From the NCBI GenBank assembly GCA_002221725.1, contig NJFT01000034.1, forward strand, positions 124,001 to 188,000: a DNA stretch of 64,000 nt, in the 5' to 3' direction. Under the pieces are notes generated by a model. That model made no database searches and was not told the DNA's origin. It saw only the letters and a program-made list of their open reading frames with translations. Below, one piece after another: positions 35,044 to 47,640 of the stretch (position 1 is the stretch's first letter; each line of letters starts with the position of its first letter). The position numbers were made by a program, and so were the translations under genes. Source of the stretch: Scedosporium boydii. Lineage: Eukaryota; Ascomycota; Sordariomycetes; Microascales; Microascaceae.

Positions 35044-35936
35044 CACTATGTAGCATTGAGTTTATGACATTATGTCGCGTTCGGAACGGGTGGAAGGGGC
35101 GTGCGGGTGAGGGTGTGGGACTTCCCAACGAAAAAAAAATTTGGCGAGGAAGACGACCCAACTTGGGGGAGACACCTGCCAATGGCCAATGGCAGTGCTT
35201 TCACCGACTTTGGCCCGCCAAAGCTAGCTGTCGCAACGGCAATGCGACAACAAAAGAAAGAAGAGAAAAATTCAAAAGAAAATTCAGGTACCTAGCTTCG
35301 ACCAAGTACCTCATAGCTCTTCCACCGTCAATAACACTGGGTTCCTGGAGAGCCCGCAAGCAAGTGAGAAGGAAAAAAAAGAAAAAAAGTACCGCCAGCT
35401 TGTCCGGTCTATCCTCTGAAATCTGAGGTGCCTAGGGTCGAGTGTACATCTCATCTCCCCACCACAGAGTCGAGATCTGCTTTCTCTCTTCTTCCCTACG
35501 GACTCTTCAAGCTTGGGAAAGCCTAGGCTTAGTCTACATTGCCTCTTTAATAACCCAGACTTACCAATTCGCTCCTGGTCTTGCCTTCATCCTATCTCTT
35601 CATCCCTCCAACCCTCATTCTCTCTCCACATTCATACCCCCTTCGATAGACTGCTTTGCCCCTTCCAAAGTAGTTCTGCGAAGCATCTTCCCTTCCCCTC
35701 GCCTCTAGACCAAGCGGACGCCACTTTCGCTCCTGTAGCGACCTAGCCTTTTTAATTTTTGAGATCACGGATCTCTTGCCATAGATTTTCTTTCGCCTGG
35801 TTGGTATTGAGGATCATCAACTGTCGTCAATGTAAGAACAAGCACCGCAGCGTTGAGTCTCTACAGAGAGGAAGCAAGCTGACCACGACGTACCCGGGAT
35901 CAGAACTCTAGATACCCTATACCTTGATCATCCAAC

Positions 35937-38900
35937 ATGTACGGCGCTGGAGCAGGCCCTCAGACGGGCGTATCTACGCCGCGATCGAGCTCATCTCTCC
36001 GCCCCCTCACGATCGCTCACGGCAAGCTCGAGACCTCCTTTCTCGTCCCCACGGGCCTCCATTTCCACGCCTCTCAGCTGAAGGAGAGGTTTACCGCCAC
36101 ACTCCCCGCACCCACAGACGAGCTAGCACAGGATGACGAACCATCATCCGTGCCAGAACTCCTAGCGAGATATATGGGATTCATCGCGAACGAGATTGAG
36201 ACCGGTGAAGATGACGCCCAGGGGTCCTATGAGGAGGTCCTCAAGCTCGTGCTAAACGAATTTGAGCGCGCCTTCCTCCAAGGGAATGAGGTCCACCCCC
36301 TCGCTTCTACGCTTCCTGGCATCGACTCCAAGAAGCTAGAAGTCATCCGCTGCTACTACGCCGGTCGCTCGGCCGCGAACCGACCCGTGAAGCCCCACCA
36401 GTCCGCCCTTTTCAGGGCTGCCGACGACAATTCCGCGCAGATTTATACCATTTTCGGTGGCCAGGGCAACATCGAGGAGTACTTCGAGGAGCTGAGGGAA
36501 ATTCACAAGGTGTACTCCACCTTTGTTGGCGAGCTGATCACAGCGTCGGCAGAGCTTCTTCAATCGCTTTCGAAGCACCCCGAGGCCGAGAAGCTCTACC
36601 CCAAGGGCCTCGATATTGTGGCCTGGCTACATAATCCTGATGCCACGCCCGATGTCGACTACCTCATCTCCGCGCCTGTCAGCTTCCCGCTCATTGGCCT
36701 GCTGCAACTTGCCCACTATGAAGTGACCTGCAAGGTCCTCGGAGTACATCCTGGTGTGTTGCGTGACAGGATCCAGGGCACCACTGGCCACTCTCAAGGT
36801 GTCGTTGTGGCTGCGGCTACCGCTGCCGCGAGCTCTTGGGATTCGTGGCGTGAAGTTGTCACCAAGGCTCTGACGATCCTCTTCTGGATTGGCGCACGAA
36901 GCCAGCAGACCTTCCCCAGAACCTCCATTGCCCCGTCCATGCTTCAAGACTCTATCGACAATGGCGAGGGTACGCCTTCTCCCATGCTTAGCATCCGAGA
37001 CCTTTCCCAAGCTGAAGTCCAGAAGCACGTCGATGCGACCAACCACTATCTCCCCGCCGATCGCCATATCGGTATCTCTCTAATCAACAGCCCCCGAAAC
37101 ATGGTCGTGACGGGCCCTCCCATGTCCCTCTACGGTCTCAACTCGCGCCTACGGAAAGTCAAGGCGCCTACTGGCCTCGACCAGAACAGGATTCCGTACA
37201 CTGAGCGCAAGGTCCGGTTCTCCAACCGTTTCTTGCCAATCACCGCTCCTTTCCACAGCAAATATCTTGCGGCGGCCACGGATCTGATCGACAACGACTT
37301 GCGCGATGTGGATATTGACTCGTCGTCCCTTGATATCGCTCTGTACGACACCCATACTGGCAAGGACGTGCGTGATGGCGTCAAGGGCAACATTGTCCCC
37401 ACCTTGATTCGCCTTATCACCCGGGATCCCGTGCACTGGGAGAAGGCGACCGCGTTCCCCGAGGCTACCCACGTTTTGGACTTCGGACCTGGTGGCATCT
37501 CTGGTATTGGTATCCTCACTAGTCGCAACAAGGACGGAACCGGCGTTCGTGTCATCCTCGCTGGAGCTGTCCAGGGCACTGTCCCCGAGGTCGGATACAA
37601 GTCGGAACTTTTCGACCGTGACGAGGAGAACGCTGTCAAGTATGCTATTGACTGGGTCAAGGAGTTTGGTCCCAAGCTGGTCAAGACTGCGAGTGGTCGC
37701 ACATACGTTGATACCAGGATGAGCCGACTTCTTGGCCTCCCCCCTGTGATGGTGGCTGGTATGACCCCAGCGACTGTCCCGTGGGACTTCGTCGCCGCTA
37801 CCATGAACGCTGGCTACCATATCGAGCTTGCTGGTGGTGGCTACTTCGATCCTCGCATGATGACCGCTGCCATCCGAAAGATCGAAGGGGCCATTCCTCC
37901 TGGCCGTGGCATCGGCGTTAACCTCATCTACGTCAACCCCATGGCGATGGCCTGGCAGATCCCTATGATCGGCCGTCTTCGAGCTGAAGGTGTACCCATC
38001 CAGGGCCTGGCTATTGGAGCTGGTGTGCCTTCCATCGAAGTTGCCAACGAGTACATCCAGACTCTGGGCCTCAAGCACATCTCTTTCAAGCCCGGTTCCG
38101 TTGATGCTATCCAGGCCGTGGTAAACATTGCTAATGCCAACCCTACCTTCCCTGTCATGCTGCAATGGACTGGCGGCCGTGGTGGTGGTCATCACTCTTT
38201 CGAGGATTTCCATCAGCCCATGCTTCAGATGTATCCCCGTATCCGCCGAGCTGAAAACATCATTCTCATTGCCGGCTCTGGTTTCGGTGGTGCTGAGGAC
38301 ACCTACCCCTACATCACTGGCGAGTGGTCGAAGAAATTTGGCTATCCGCCCATGCCTTTCGATGGCTGCATGTTTGGCAGTCGCATGATGGTCGCCAAGG
38401 AAGCACACACAAGCCCTGATGCTAAGAAGGCCATCATTGCCGCTCCCGGTGTTGATGACTCCGAATGGGAAAAGACCTACAAGGGTCCCGCCGGAGGCGT
38501 CCTTACAGTGCGCTCTGAGATGGGTGAGCCGATTCACAAGTTGGCGACCCGTGGTGTCCGTTTCTGGGCCGAGATGGACCAGAAGATTTTCAGCCTTCCC
38601 AAGGAGAAGCGCGTTGCTGAGCTGAAGAAGAACCGTGACTACATCATCCAGAAGCTCAACGATGATTTCCAAAAGGTCTGGTTCGGTCGCAACAAGGCTG
38701 GAAAGGCGGTCGACGTCGATGAGATGACCTACGCTGAGATTGTCCGTCGCATGGTGGAGCTCCTCTACGTCAAGCACGAATCCCGCTGGATCGATCCCAC
38801 TTATATCCGCCTCACGGCTGACTGGATCCAGCGCGTTGAGGAGCGCTTCACACAGACCACGGGCAATCCGTCTGTCCTGCAGAACATGGCAGACTTGAAG

Positions 38901-41900
38901 GAGCCGTTTGAGACTGTCGAGCGCGTCCTGGCCGCTTATCCTGAGGCTGAGACTCAGATCGTCAACGCCCATGATGTCGAGCACTTCCTTCTGCTCTGTC
39001 TCCGGCCTATCCAGAAGCCAGTACCTTTCGTCCCTGTGTTTGACGACAACTTCGAGTTCTACTTCAAGAAGGATTCTCTCTGGCAATCCGAGGATGTTCA
39101 GGCCGTGCAGGGCCAGGATGTTGGCAGAACCTGTATTCTTCAGGGCCCTGTCGCCGTCAAGTACTCGACCGTCATGGATGAGCCTATCAAGCAAATCCTT
39201 GACGGAATCCACAATGGCCATATTGCCGGTCTTACGCGCGACATTTACGGTGGTGACGCTAGCCGAATCCCTACCGTAGAGTACTTCGGTGGTAGGGTTA
39301 CGGAGGCCGAGATCCCCGTTGACTTGGACTCCCTCACGGTGTCCTATGACACGCACAAGAACACTTACCGCTTGTCTTCATCGGCCACCGCCGCTATGCC
39401 CCCTTTGGAATCTTGGTTGGCCCTTCTGGCGGGTCCCAAGCGCAGCTGGCGCCATGCCCTTCTGCTCTCCGACGTCATTGTGCAGGGCCAGAAGTACGAG
39501 ACCAACCCCATCAAGAGGATTTTCTCCCCAACCAAGGGCCTCTTCGTCGAGATCCAATACCCCAACGAACCCCAGAAGACAGTCATTATCGTCAGGGAGC
39601 AGCCGAGGCACAACCATTACGTGGATGTCATCGAGGTCAAACTTGATGGTCCCAACGAGATTGTTGTCAACATGATTAAGGACACCACCGCCCTCGGCAA
39701 GCCGGTTCCTTTGCCTCTAAAGTTCACGTATCATCCTGATGCCGGCTATGCTCCTATCCGAGAGGTTATGGAGGGCCGTAACGACCGCATCAAGGAGTTC
39801 TACTGGAAGGCATGGTTCGGCGACGAAGCCTTGGATCTTGATGCGCTCGTCACCGCCAAGTTTGACGGTGGCCAGGCTACCATCACCGGGGAGGCGATCA
39901 ACGACTTCATTTATTCCGTTGGCAACAAGGGCGAAGCTTTCGTTGATCGGCCTGGCAAGATTATGTACGCGCCCATGGACTTTGCCATCGTCGTCGGATG
40001 GAAGGCCATCACTAAGCCCATCTTCCCGCGCAAGATTGATGGTGATCTGATCAAACTCGTCCACCTCTCCAACGAGTTCAGGATGAAGCCCGGCGCGGAG
40101 CCTCTCAAGAAGGGCGACGTAGTGTCTACCACTGCCCAAATCAATGCTGTCATCAACCAAGAATCTGGCAAGATGGTAGAGGTCTGCGGTACCATTGTTC
40201 GCGATGGCGAGGCCGTCATGGAAGTGACCTCGCAATTCTTGTACCGCGGCGCTTACACCGATTTTGAGAATACCTTCCAGCGCAAGCTGGAGACTCCTGT
40301 CCAGGTTCACCTCGCAACCACCAAGGATGTCGCCGTTCTCCGATCCAAGCAGTGGTTCATGGCCGACGAGATGCCCCAGAACATTGAGCTCCTCGGCCAG
40401 ACCCTGACGTTCCGTCTCCAGAGTTTGGTGCGATTCAAGAACAAGGATGTCTACAGCAGCGTCGAGACTCGAGGCCCTGTCCTTCTCGAGTTGCCTACTA
40501 AGGAGATTATTCAAGTGGCTAGTGTCGACTACGAGGCCGGCCTATCGCATGGCAACCCCGTCATTGACTATCTCAGCCGCAACGGTGTTCCCTTGGACCA
40601 GCCGGTTCATTTCGAGAACCCCATTCCTCTAAGTGGCAAGACTCCTCTCCAGCTTCGCGCCCCCGCCTCGAACGAGAATTACGCTCGTGTCTCGGGCGAC
40701 TACAACCCTATTCACGTTTCTCGTGTCTTCTCCAACTACGCCAATCTCCCTGGAACCATCACTCATGGAATGTACTCCAGCGCTGCCGTGCGTAGTCTCG
40801 TCGAAACCTGGGCGGCTGACAACAACATTGGCCGAGTCAGGAGCTTCCACGCCTCGCTGGTCGGCATGGTCCTTCCCAACGATGACATTCAGGTCAAGCT
40901 TCAGCACGTTGGTATGGTAGCCGGTCGCAAGATCATCAAGGTCGAGGCCAGCAACAAAGATAGTGAGGAGAAGGTCTTGTTGGGTGAGGCCGAGGTTGAG
41001 CAGCCCGTCACCGCCTATGTCTTCACCGGTCAGGGCTCTCAGGAGCAAGGTATGGGTATGGACTTGTACGCAAGCAGCCCCGTCGCCAAGGACATTTGGG
41101 ACCGTGCTGACAGGTACCTTCTCGACAACTATGGTATGTTTACTTGCCCACTTTTAATATGTGACCTCATCGCTAACTTCAATGCTCAGGCTTCTCTATC
41201 ACCAACATCGTGAGGAACAACCCCAAGGAGCTCACCATCCACTTTGGTGGTCCTCGCGGAAAGGCGATCCGCCAGAACTATATGGCTATGACTTTCGAGA
41301 GCGTATCCAGCGACGGCACCGTCAAGTCTGAACGCATCTTCAAGGAGATCGATGAGACCACCACCTCGTACACCTACCGCTCGCCCACCGGTCTTCTCTC
41401 GGCCACTCAGTTCACTCAGCCCGCCTTGACGCTCATGGAGAAGGCCAGCTTCGAGGACATGAAGTCGAAGGGTCTCGTGCCTCGTGATAGCACTTTCGCC
41501 GGACACTCGCTCGGTGAATACTCGGCGCTTACTGCCCTTGCGGATGTTATGCCGATCGAGAGCTTGGTGTCAGTTGTGTTCTACCGTGGCCTGACAATGC
41601 AGGTCGCGGTCGAGCGTGACGCGGCGGGTCGCTCGAACTACTCGATGTGTGCCGTTAACCCTGGCCGTATCTCCAAGACGTTCAACGAGCAGGCACTTCA
41701 GTACGTTGTCGACAACATCGCTGAGGAGACTGGATGGCTCGTTGAGATTGTCAACTACAACATTGCCAACATGCAATACGTCTGCGCTGGTGATCTTCGC
41801 GCTCTCGACACTCTTACTGGCGTGACCAACTTCCTCAAGCAGCAACAGATCAATGTCGAGGAGATGAAGGGCAATATCCCCGAGGCCAAGGATGCTCTCC

Positions 41901-42325
41901 GGAAGATTATCCGCGGATGCGCCGACGCTACTCTTCGCAAGCCTCAACCCCTCGAACTCCAGCGAGGCTATGCCACCATTCCCCTCCGCGGCATTGATGT
42001 ACCCTTCCACTCGACCTTCTTGCGGTCTGGTGTCAAGCCGTTCAGGTCTTTCCTCCTCAAGAAGATCAACAAGACCACGATCGACCCGGCCAAGCTTATC
42101 GGAAAGTACATCCCTAACGTCACAGCCAGGCCATTCGAGTTGACCAAGGAATACTTCGAGGATGTTTACAAGTTGACCAACTCTCCTCGCATCGGCCACG
42201 TGTTGGCCAACTGGGACAAGTATACGCAAGATGACGCGGACAGTGATGACTCCAACAGTGGTTCCGAGACTCGGGCCCTTAACGGAGTGGAAGTTGAGCA
42301 AGCTGGTGCTGGGGCCGCCGCTTAA
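35937..42325 (+). CDS. FAS1: Fatty acid synthase subunit beta
   Basis: A 2,110-aa beta subunit of the cytosolic fungal fatty acid synthase, partner of the alpha subunit encoded divergently upstream. Exons: 35937-41133 and 41190-42325, with a 56-nt intron. Domain order: acetyltransferase with nucleophile Ser286 in GHSQG; FMN-dependent enoyl reductase, TIM-barrel, with [10 protein letters not shown] near 600 and [12 protein letters not shown] near 750; a long dehydratase region ending in a MaoC-like hot-dog fold with [24 protein letters not shown] near 1590; and malonyl/palmitoyl transferase with Ser1839 in GHSLGE. The N-terminus begins [18 protein letters not shown] after a short Gly/Ser-rich leader. 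All active-site landmarks are intact and the length fits other fungal beta subunits. The start is the first ATG of the frame. The C-terminal tail is acidic, then Ala-rich. Confidence 0.97.
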
Positions 42326-43374
42326 AGGGTGTCGTTATCCTCACTCAACACACCCTTTTTAATGATAAAAGCATTTGGGAGCGCGAAAAATGGAAGGCGG
42401 ATCTGGGGGGGCTCGAGTCAAAAAGACGGGCTATACAATTTTATTTTCCTCTTGGTGCCTAGACAGCGGTTGAAAGGGAACCGTCTGTCTTGTGGACGAC
42501 CAAGTGTTTTCATGCCATGTTTATTCTTGTCTCGTCGTTTTTTTCTCTCTTGCTTGGTTCTTGGGTGGGCTTGGTTTAATCTGGCATTGATAGACTTGTT
42601 TGATGTATGACTGTATTTCGTTCTCTGTTCTTCGCTTAATCAATTGTTAAATTATTTCTTTTGCGTCGTCATGAACTGATCAAATGCTGTTTGGTGAGGA
42701 CTGAGTGTGTCCATGTTTGTCCTGGATTGTCCCTCGCCAGGCCGGACATAGTAAGGAAAGCCTCTGACACTACTTCGTACTAAGCGCAAGTTTGAGTCGA
42801 ACAACTAAACCCCAACCTCGTCACTTAACCAATTCCAAGTCCACGTTACCGTGGTCAAGCCTGGCTCTCTACTCCGTGGGTGAGCCTTTTATGATCAAGC
42901 GGGAGTTGGGCTGCGAGTCGTTGCTCCAGGCAGAGCTTCAGTCCGCGACGGAACTGTCCTGGTGGGCGGGCGGCAGATACCGATGGGAAGGGACCGACAC
43001 CCAGGAACCCAAAGCTGGGCCAAGTTTGCGAGCTGAGGCAAACGCCGGACCCTGATTTTCGGCGTTGGCCGCTGTTCCGGGTCTAACCAAAACGGACTAG
43101 GTGCAGCCGCAAGCCAAGAAGAGATCAACAATTGATTCATTGACCGCATCAGTGCTTATCGACACACTCCATTGTCTGATGCATTAATAGACCACCTCCC
43201 ACGCCTGCCCCCCAAACCTCAGCTCGCCCCAAGACTCAACTTTACTTATCTCCCTCTTCAGCCAGTACTTTGAATTGTCTACTTATATCCCTCTTCAATA
43301 CTTTGAATTTCTGAAAAGGAATTATTTTCGAGAGGAGAAAAAAAAAGAAGAAAAAAAAAAAAGAAGGGAAAACT
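42326..43374. other. Intergenic between FAS beta and guanine deaminase
   Basis: About 1 kb: 3' region of FAS beta followed by the guanine deaminase promoter. A TACTTCGTA motif lies at 42771. A/G-only DNA at about 43338-43370 runs almost to the next ATG. No gene is recognised. Confidence 0.6.
42771..42779 (+). repeat. TACTTCGTA motif upstream of guanine deaminase
   Basis: Exact copy of the recurring intergenic 9-mer, about 600 bp before the guanine deaminase start codon. Confidence 0.55.
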
Positions 43375-44960
43375 ATGACCGTCTCCAAGAACCAGCTCTT
43401 TCTGGGCACCTTTATCCATTCAAAGACGCGGGACCAGCTTGAATATCTGACCAATGCAGCGGTCTGTGTTGATACTAAGGGCACTATCGCCGCCGTCGAG
43501 AAGGACTGCGATCGGGACGCTGCCGAGAGGATATTGTATCCTCGGCTCGGTTGGACCGCAGATACTGTGGATGTGAGGGTCTGTAAGGAGACCGAGTTCT
43601 TCTTCCCCGGTTTTGTCGGTGAGTTTTATGGTCTTTTGTCTAGTTAAGCGGATGATTGGGGATTGATTCCGATGCTGTTCTCCTGGGGACATTTTACCTT
43701 CTTTGCTTTTTGTTTTTTTCTTTGCCCTTTCTCTTCTCTTACTGACTAGATGCTACAACTGCAGATACACACCTACACGCCCCTCAGTACCCCAACGTGG
43801 GCATCTTTGGTAAATCTACGCTACTAGACTGGCTAAACACCTACACATTCCCCCTCGAAGCCAAGCTCGGCGACGAGAAGCTCGCCCGGAGGGTCTACAC
43901 AGCCGTCATCCGCAAGACTCTCTCCCACGGCACCACGACGGCATCCTACTATGCCACGCGCCACGTGGGGTCTACTAATGTTCTTGCCGACCTCTGCCTC
44001 GAGCTGGGCCAGCGAGCGCTCGTAGGAAGAGTATGCATGGACCAGGAGTCGACGTGCCCCGCTAACTACCGCGACGAATCGCCTTCGGCGGCGCTGGAGG
44101 CCACGAAGGCGTGCATCGCGCACGTAAAGCGGATCGACCCCTCGTACGCTCTCGTGAAGCCCGTGATCACGCCGCGGTTCGCGCCGAGCTGCACGAGCGA
44201 GACGATGAGGCTTCTAGGAGACCTCCAGAAGGAGACGGGTCTACCCGTGCAGACGCACATTTCGGAGAACGTTTCCGAGATTGCGCTGGTGAAGAGCATG
44301 TTTCCCGAGAGCGGGAGCTACACAGACGTCTACGATTCCCACGGGCTCTTAACGAACAAGACGATCTTGGCGCACGCGGTTCACCTGTCCGAGGAGGAGG
44401 CGAGTCTTATTTCGGAGAGGAAGGCGAAAGTGTCGCATTGCCCGACAAGTAACTCGTGCATTACGAGTGGCGCGGCGCGCGTGAGATGGCTCTGGGACAG
44501 GGCAATTGATGTTGGCTTAGGAACGGACATGTCTGGTGGTTACAGCCCGTCGGTGCTGGAGAACGCGCGGCAGGCTCACCTCGTAAGTCGGCACGTGGCT
44601 ATGGGACTGGTCGAGGGCGAGGAGAAGGAGAGGGTGAAGCTTTCCGTCGAGGAGGTGCTTTATCTTGCTACGAGGGGAGGGGCCGAAGTTGTTGGCATGG
44701 CGGATAAGATTGGCGGATTCGAGGTCGGCAAGGAGTTTGATGCCGTTCAGGTCGCGCTAGGCGTTGTTGATGAGGGCGGTATCATGCAGGGCGAAGGGAA
44801 CGTGGACATCTTTGGGTGGGAGACTTGGGAGGAGAGGATTGCGAAGTGGTTGTTTAACGGTGATGATAGGAACTGTAAGAAGGTCTGGGTGAAGGGTGCT
44901 TTGGTGCATGAGACGGGAAGGGCTGTTCCAGGCATAAATTCGGGCCATGGACGCATTTAG
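43375..44960 (+). CDS. Guanine deaminase, two exons
   Basis: A 479-aa zinc amidohydrolase that converts guanine to xanthine and ammonia in purine catabolism. Exons: 43375-43618 and 43765-44960; the 146-nt intron splits the Asp82 codon. Metal-binding motifs are in order: H84-x-H86 in DTHLHAPQ, His in THISEN, His in AHAVHL, and Asp in GLGTDMSGG. The family signatures TPRFAPSCT and SHCPTSN are present. The length fits fungal and animal guanine deaminases (about 450-490 aa). It starts immediately after a long purine tract. The family assignment is firm. Whether the organism uses it for nitrogen scavenging cannot be read from this window. Confidence 0.94.
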
Positions 44961-45235
44961 AAAGCTGAATATACTCTGCCCATGTTAGACTTTTGGGTCG
45001 TTAAAAATAGTTGAGACTGGGCAAGACGACGGCTGTGACGGGGTGTTTCGATGCTGTGAACAAGAAAACTTGAGGCTATCGTTGGTGCTGACTAAGCACC
45101 TTTAAATCAATTCCTTCACCAAAACCAAAGACACAAGATGTGGGAAGACCCGGAGACACCTGAATATATTTCCAAGCTCTCGCGCGTGAACCTTCCACCC
45201 ACTCTCGAATTCGACAATGGCCTGAAAAATCCGCC

Positions 45236-47033
45236 ATGAGAGGCTCGCGGATAGTCCTGACAAGGCAATGGCGGTCCAGAGCTACCCCCCTCCCCAATGC
45301 CCACCCGTTAACCGCCACCACCAACCCCAGCACGAGTTCACTCCTCCGCCGAAACTGGACCTACGCGGGACCTCCGTCGGCTAGATCGCCCGCCCACGCC
45401 CAGACCCCCGGCCGCTGGGGAAATTCCCGGATCGTACCCCGCCCGAGACTCGAAACGACGGTCGACAAAGACGCCCAGGTTGCTGAGGATGGAGCAAAGG
45501 CGGCGCACGAGGTAGATCTGGGGTGGACCAGGGAAGCCTTTCAAGCTTTCCTCGACAGTAAGGGCCCGGCGGCCGTTCTCGCTCGTTTCGAAGAGTTGGC
45601 GGCTAGACAGTCGGATACACGGGGGAGGGCGGGGACGCTGGTCGAGGCTTTCAAGGAGATGCGCGCATTGAGGATTAGGCCTAGCCCTGCGTTTTATGGC
45701 CTGGCGCTTGCAGTATGTGTCGAGTTGGAACCCGCTCTCTGTGTTCTAGCTGGGGGCCAGTGGAACAGATGTGTTAACTACGCGCTTGTAGGCCCTTGCT
45801 GTTCACCCGGATTACCTCCTACGGGCGACGATCCTCGATGCGATGCGGAAGGACTGGGTTGAGTTTACGCCGGACCATAGGGTCAATACCGTGCTCGGTC
45901 TACTTCGGGACGGCCAGTACGAGATAGCCTTTGACGAACTTGAGGACATAGTGACCGAAGGCATATCCGTACCGTATTGGCTCTATGAAGTCTTTATTTT
46001 TGCCTTTGGGAAGCTTGGTTTTCTCGACGAGGCCATGCTAGCGTTAGAATACAGATCCCAGCAGAAAGACGCACCGGCGATATCTCTCGATCTACTATAT
46101 TACCTCCTCGACGCCTGCAGCGCCGCATACCACTACCGAGGCACGAAACACTTTTGGCAAGTCGCCACGAAAGAGAACGGAATCGTCCCTTCGGACGGAA
46201 TGGTTCTCAACATCATGAACACCGCCGCGCGGCACGCCGATCCCGAGCTTGCTCTTGAGGCTCTGCGAGTAACCGCCGACCGCAGGGTGAATCTCTCCTT
46301 TCAACACTTTGAACCCATAATAGAGGCGTACATGGGCGTGCAGAATTTGGAGGGGGCTTTGCGAATTCTCTGCGTCATGGACAGCGCTGGTGTCCGGCCC
46401 GGAAGGGATGCGACAAGGAGCCTCTTCGACGTCCTCAAACACTCTCCAGACAAAGTCGACGAATGTACTCATATTTTACGAAACCTCGGAGAATCATACC
46501 GAGTCCCAATCGCCGCATTCAACGTCCTCGTAGAAGCCCTCTGCTTCTCGCACAACATCCCCGCCGCCGAAGCCCTTTACGAAACTCTCCCCTCCATCAC
46601 GACCGATCCACCAACCGTCACGACCTTCCATCCTTTCCTCGTATCACCCGATCCGCCAATATCCATCTGCACAGAAGCTATACAACTATTTCCAAATCTT
46701 ACCCTACCAGCCCCTAACCTCGCCCATCTCACCCTCCACCTCGCCCGCCCCTCTCTTGACAGCGCCCTCGCATACCTCCGTCGAATAGACGCCGTCTACA
46801 AGTCACCAAACTCACGTCCCGATCGCAGCCACGCGCGCAGGAGAACGGACGCATGGGTCCTCTATGCCGACGCCGTGCGCGCCGTCGCTCTGGAGATGCT
46901 GAGGCATAGGGACCCGAGGACCTGGGAGTTCTTGTCGGAGATGAGTAGGCGGAATCCCGAGTTGGCTGCCGATGTTAGGGAATTGGGAAGAGGAGTCGGC
47001 GAGGCTGTTGCAGGTGAGGTAGAGGGTGCCTAG
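45236..47033 (+). CDS. Mitochondrial helical-repeat (PPR-like) protein
   Basis: A 572-aa protein I recognise only as a likely pentatricopeptide-type helical-repeat protein of mitochondria. Exons: 45236-45712 and 45792-47033, in frame. The first ~80 residues are Arg/Ser/Thr/Pro-rich and nearly free of acidic residues, like a mitochondrial presequence (MRGSRIVLTRQWRSRATPLP). The rest has successive helix pairs with PPR-like phrasing: FKEMRALRIRPSPAFYGLAL, LLRATILDAMRKDWVEFTPDHRVNTVLGLL, ALEALRVTADRRVNLSFQHFEPIIEAYMGVQNLEGALRILCVMDSAGVRPG. Fungal proteins of this kind act in mitochondrial RNA processing or translation. Which target is unknown. It follows guanine deaminase by 275 bp in the same direction and faces the Zn2Cys6 gene. 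Confidence 0.7.
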
Positions 47034-47640
47034 TACAGGATTAAAGGGGTTAAGAAGAGTCGAGGAATTTGCCCTGCTACGTGATGTTGTTTTGATACCC
47101 GGATTGCCTCTTTGTTTCTCTCTCTCTCTTTTCTTGTCATCATCATCAGTAGCTTCAGGGACGGGGACACTTGGCATTTGCAGGGTTTCGCATTTGACAC
47201 AGTAAAAAAAGAAAGAAGGAAAAGTTGGTAAGATAGTGTCAGATTAGCATCTGCGTCAAACTCGTCTCGAGGGACGATTGCATAACGTAGCTTTTGTATA
47301 GAAATAGGCAGGATAAGGAGCATTGAACCATTCATCATTTAGCTGGGACTTGAAGCCTCAAGTCATCAATAGCTTGCGAGCTACCTGGGGATAAAAAAAG
47401 AGAAAAGAGCCGAATAGTGAAAACAGCCTTCCCCGAAAGAAATCATGCTGCCTAGCATTTCTTTTGCCTTGCCGAGAAAACAATCAGGATATCACAAGCC
47501 TCTAGCCGGAATCTAGAGGGAAAAAAAATTTCCAGTGACAAAACGCCACGCCTCCTGAGATTAGAGAAAAGCAGGATAATAGAAAATAAAAATGACGAAA
47601 AAAGAGAATCACCCCCAAGAATGGAGAAAAGGAGTTTCAG
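47034..47640. other. Convergent 3' intergenic
   Basis: Shared 3' region of the PPR-like gene and the Zn2Cys6 gene. A CT microsatellite lies at about 47119-47132, and A-rich stretches suit poly(A) signals. No gene is recognised. Confidence 0.6.

Larger units (their letters stand above)
32508..35936. promoter_or_regulatory. Shared FAS alpha/FAS beta divergent promoter region
   Basis: A 3.4-kb region between the start codons of the divergently transcribed FAS subunit genes. No coding sequence is recognised inside. It contains GGTACC/GTAC-rich clusters near 33036-33102 and 34968-35310, a 14-bp tandem repeat at 34482-34509, and one TACTTCGTA motif at 35035. C/T-rich leaders precede FAS beta (35440-35750), and an A/G-rich (plus-strand) segment precedes FAS alpha. 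Shared control is inferred from the arrangement. Confidence 0.6.

Noticed and set aside
37149..39356. 735-codon open frame antisense to FAS beta
   Set aside because: It lies opposite a fully conserved coding exon. Strong codon bias of FAS keeps the antisense frame open; the translation resembles nothing.
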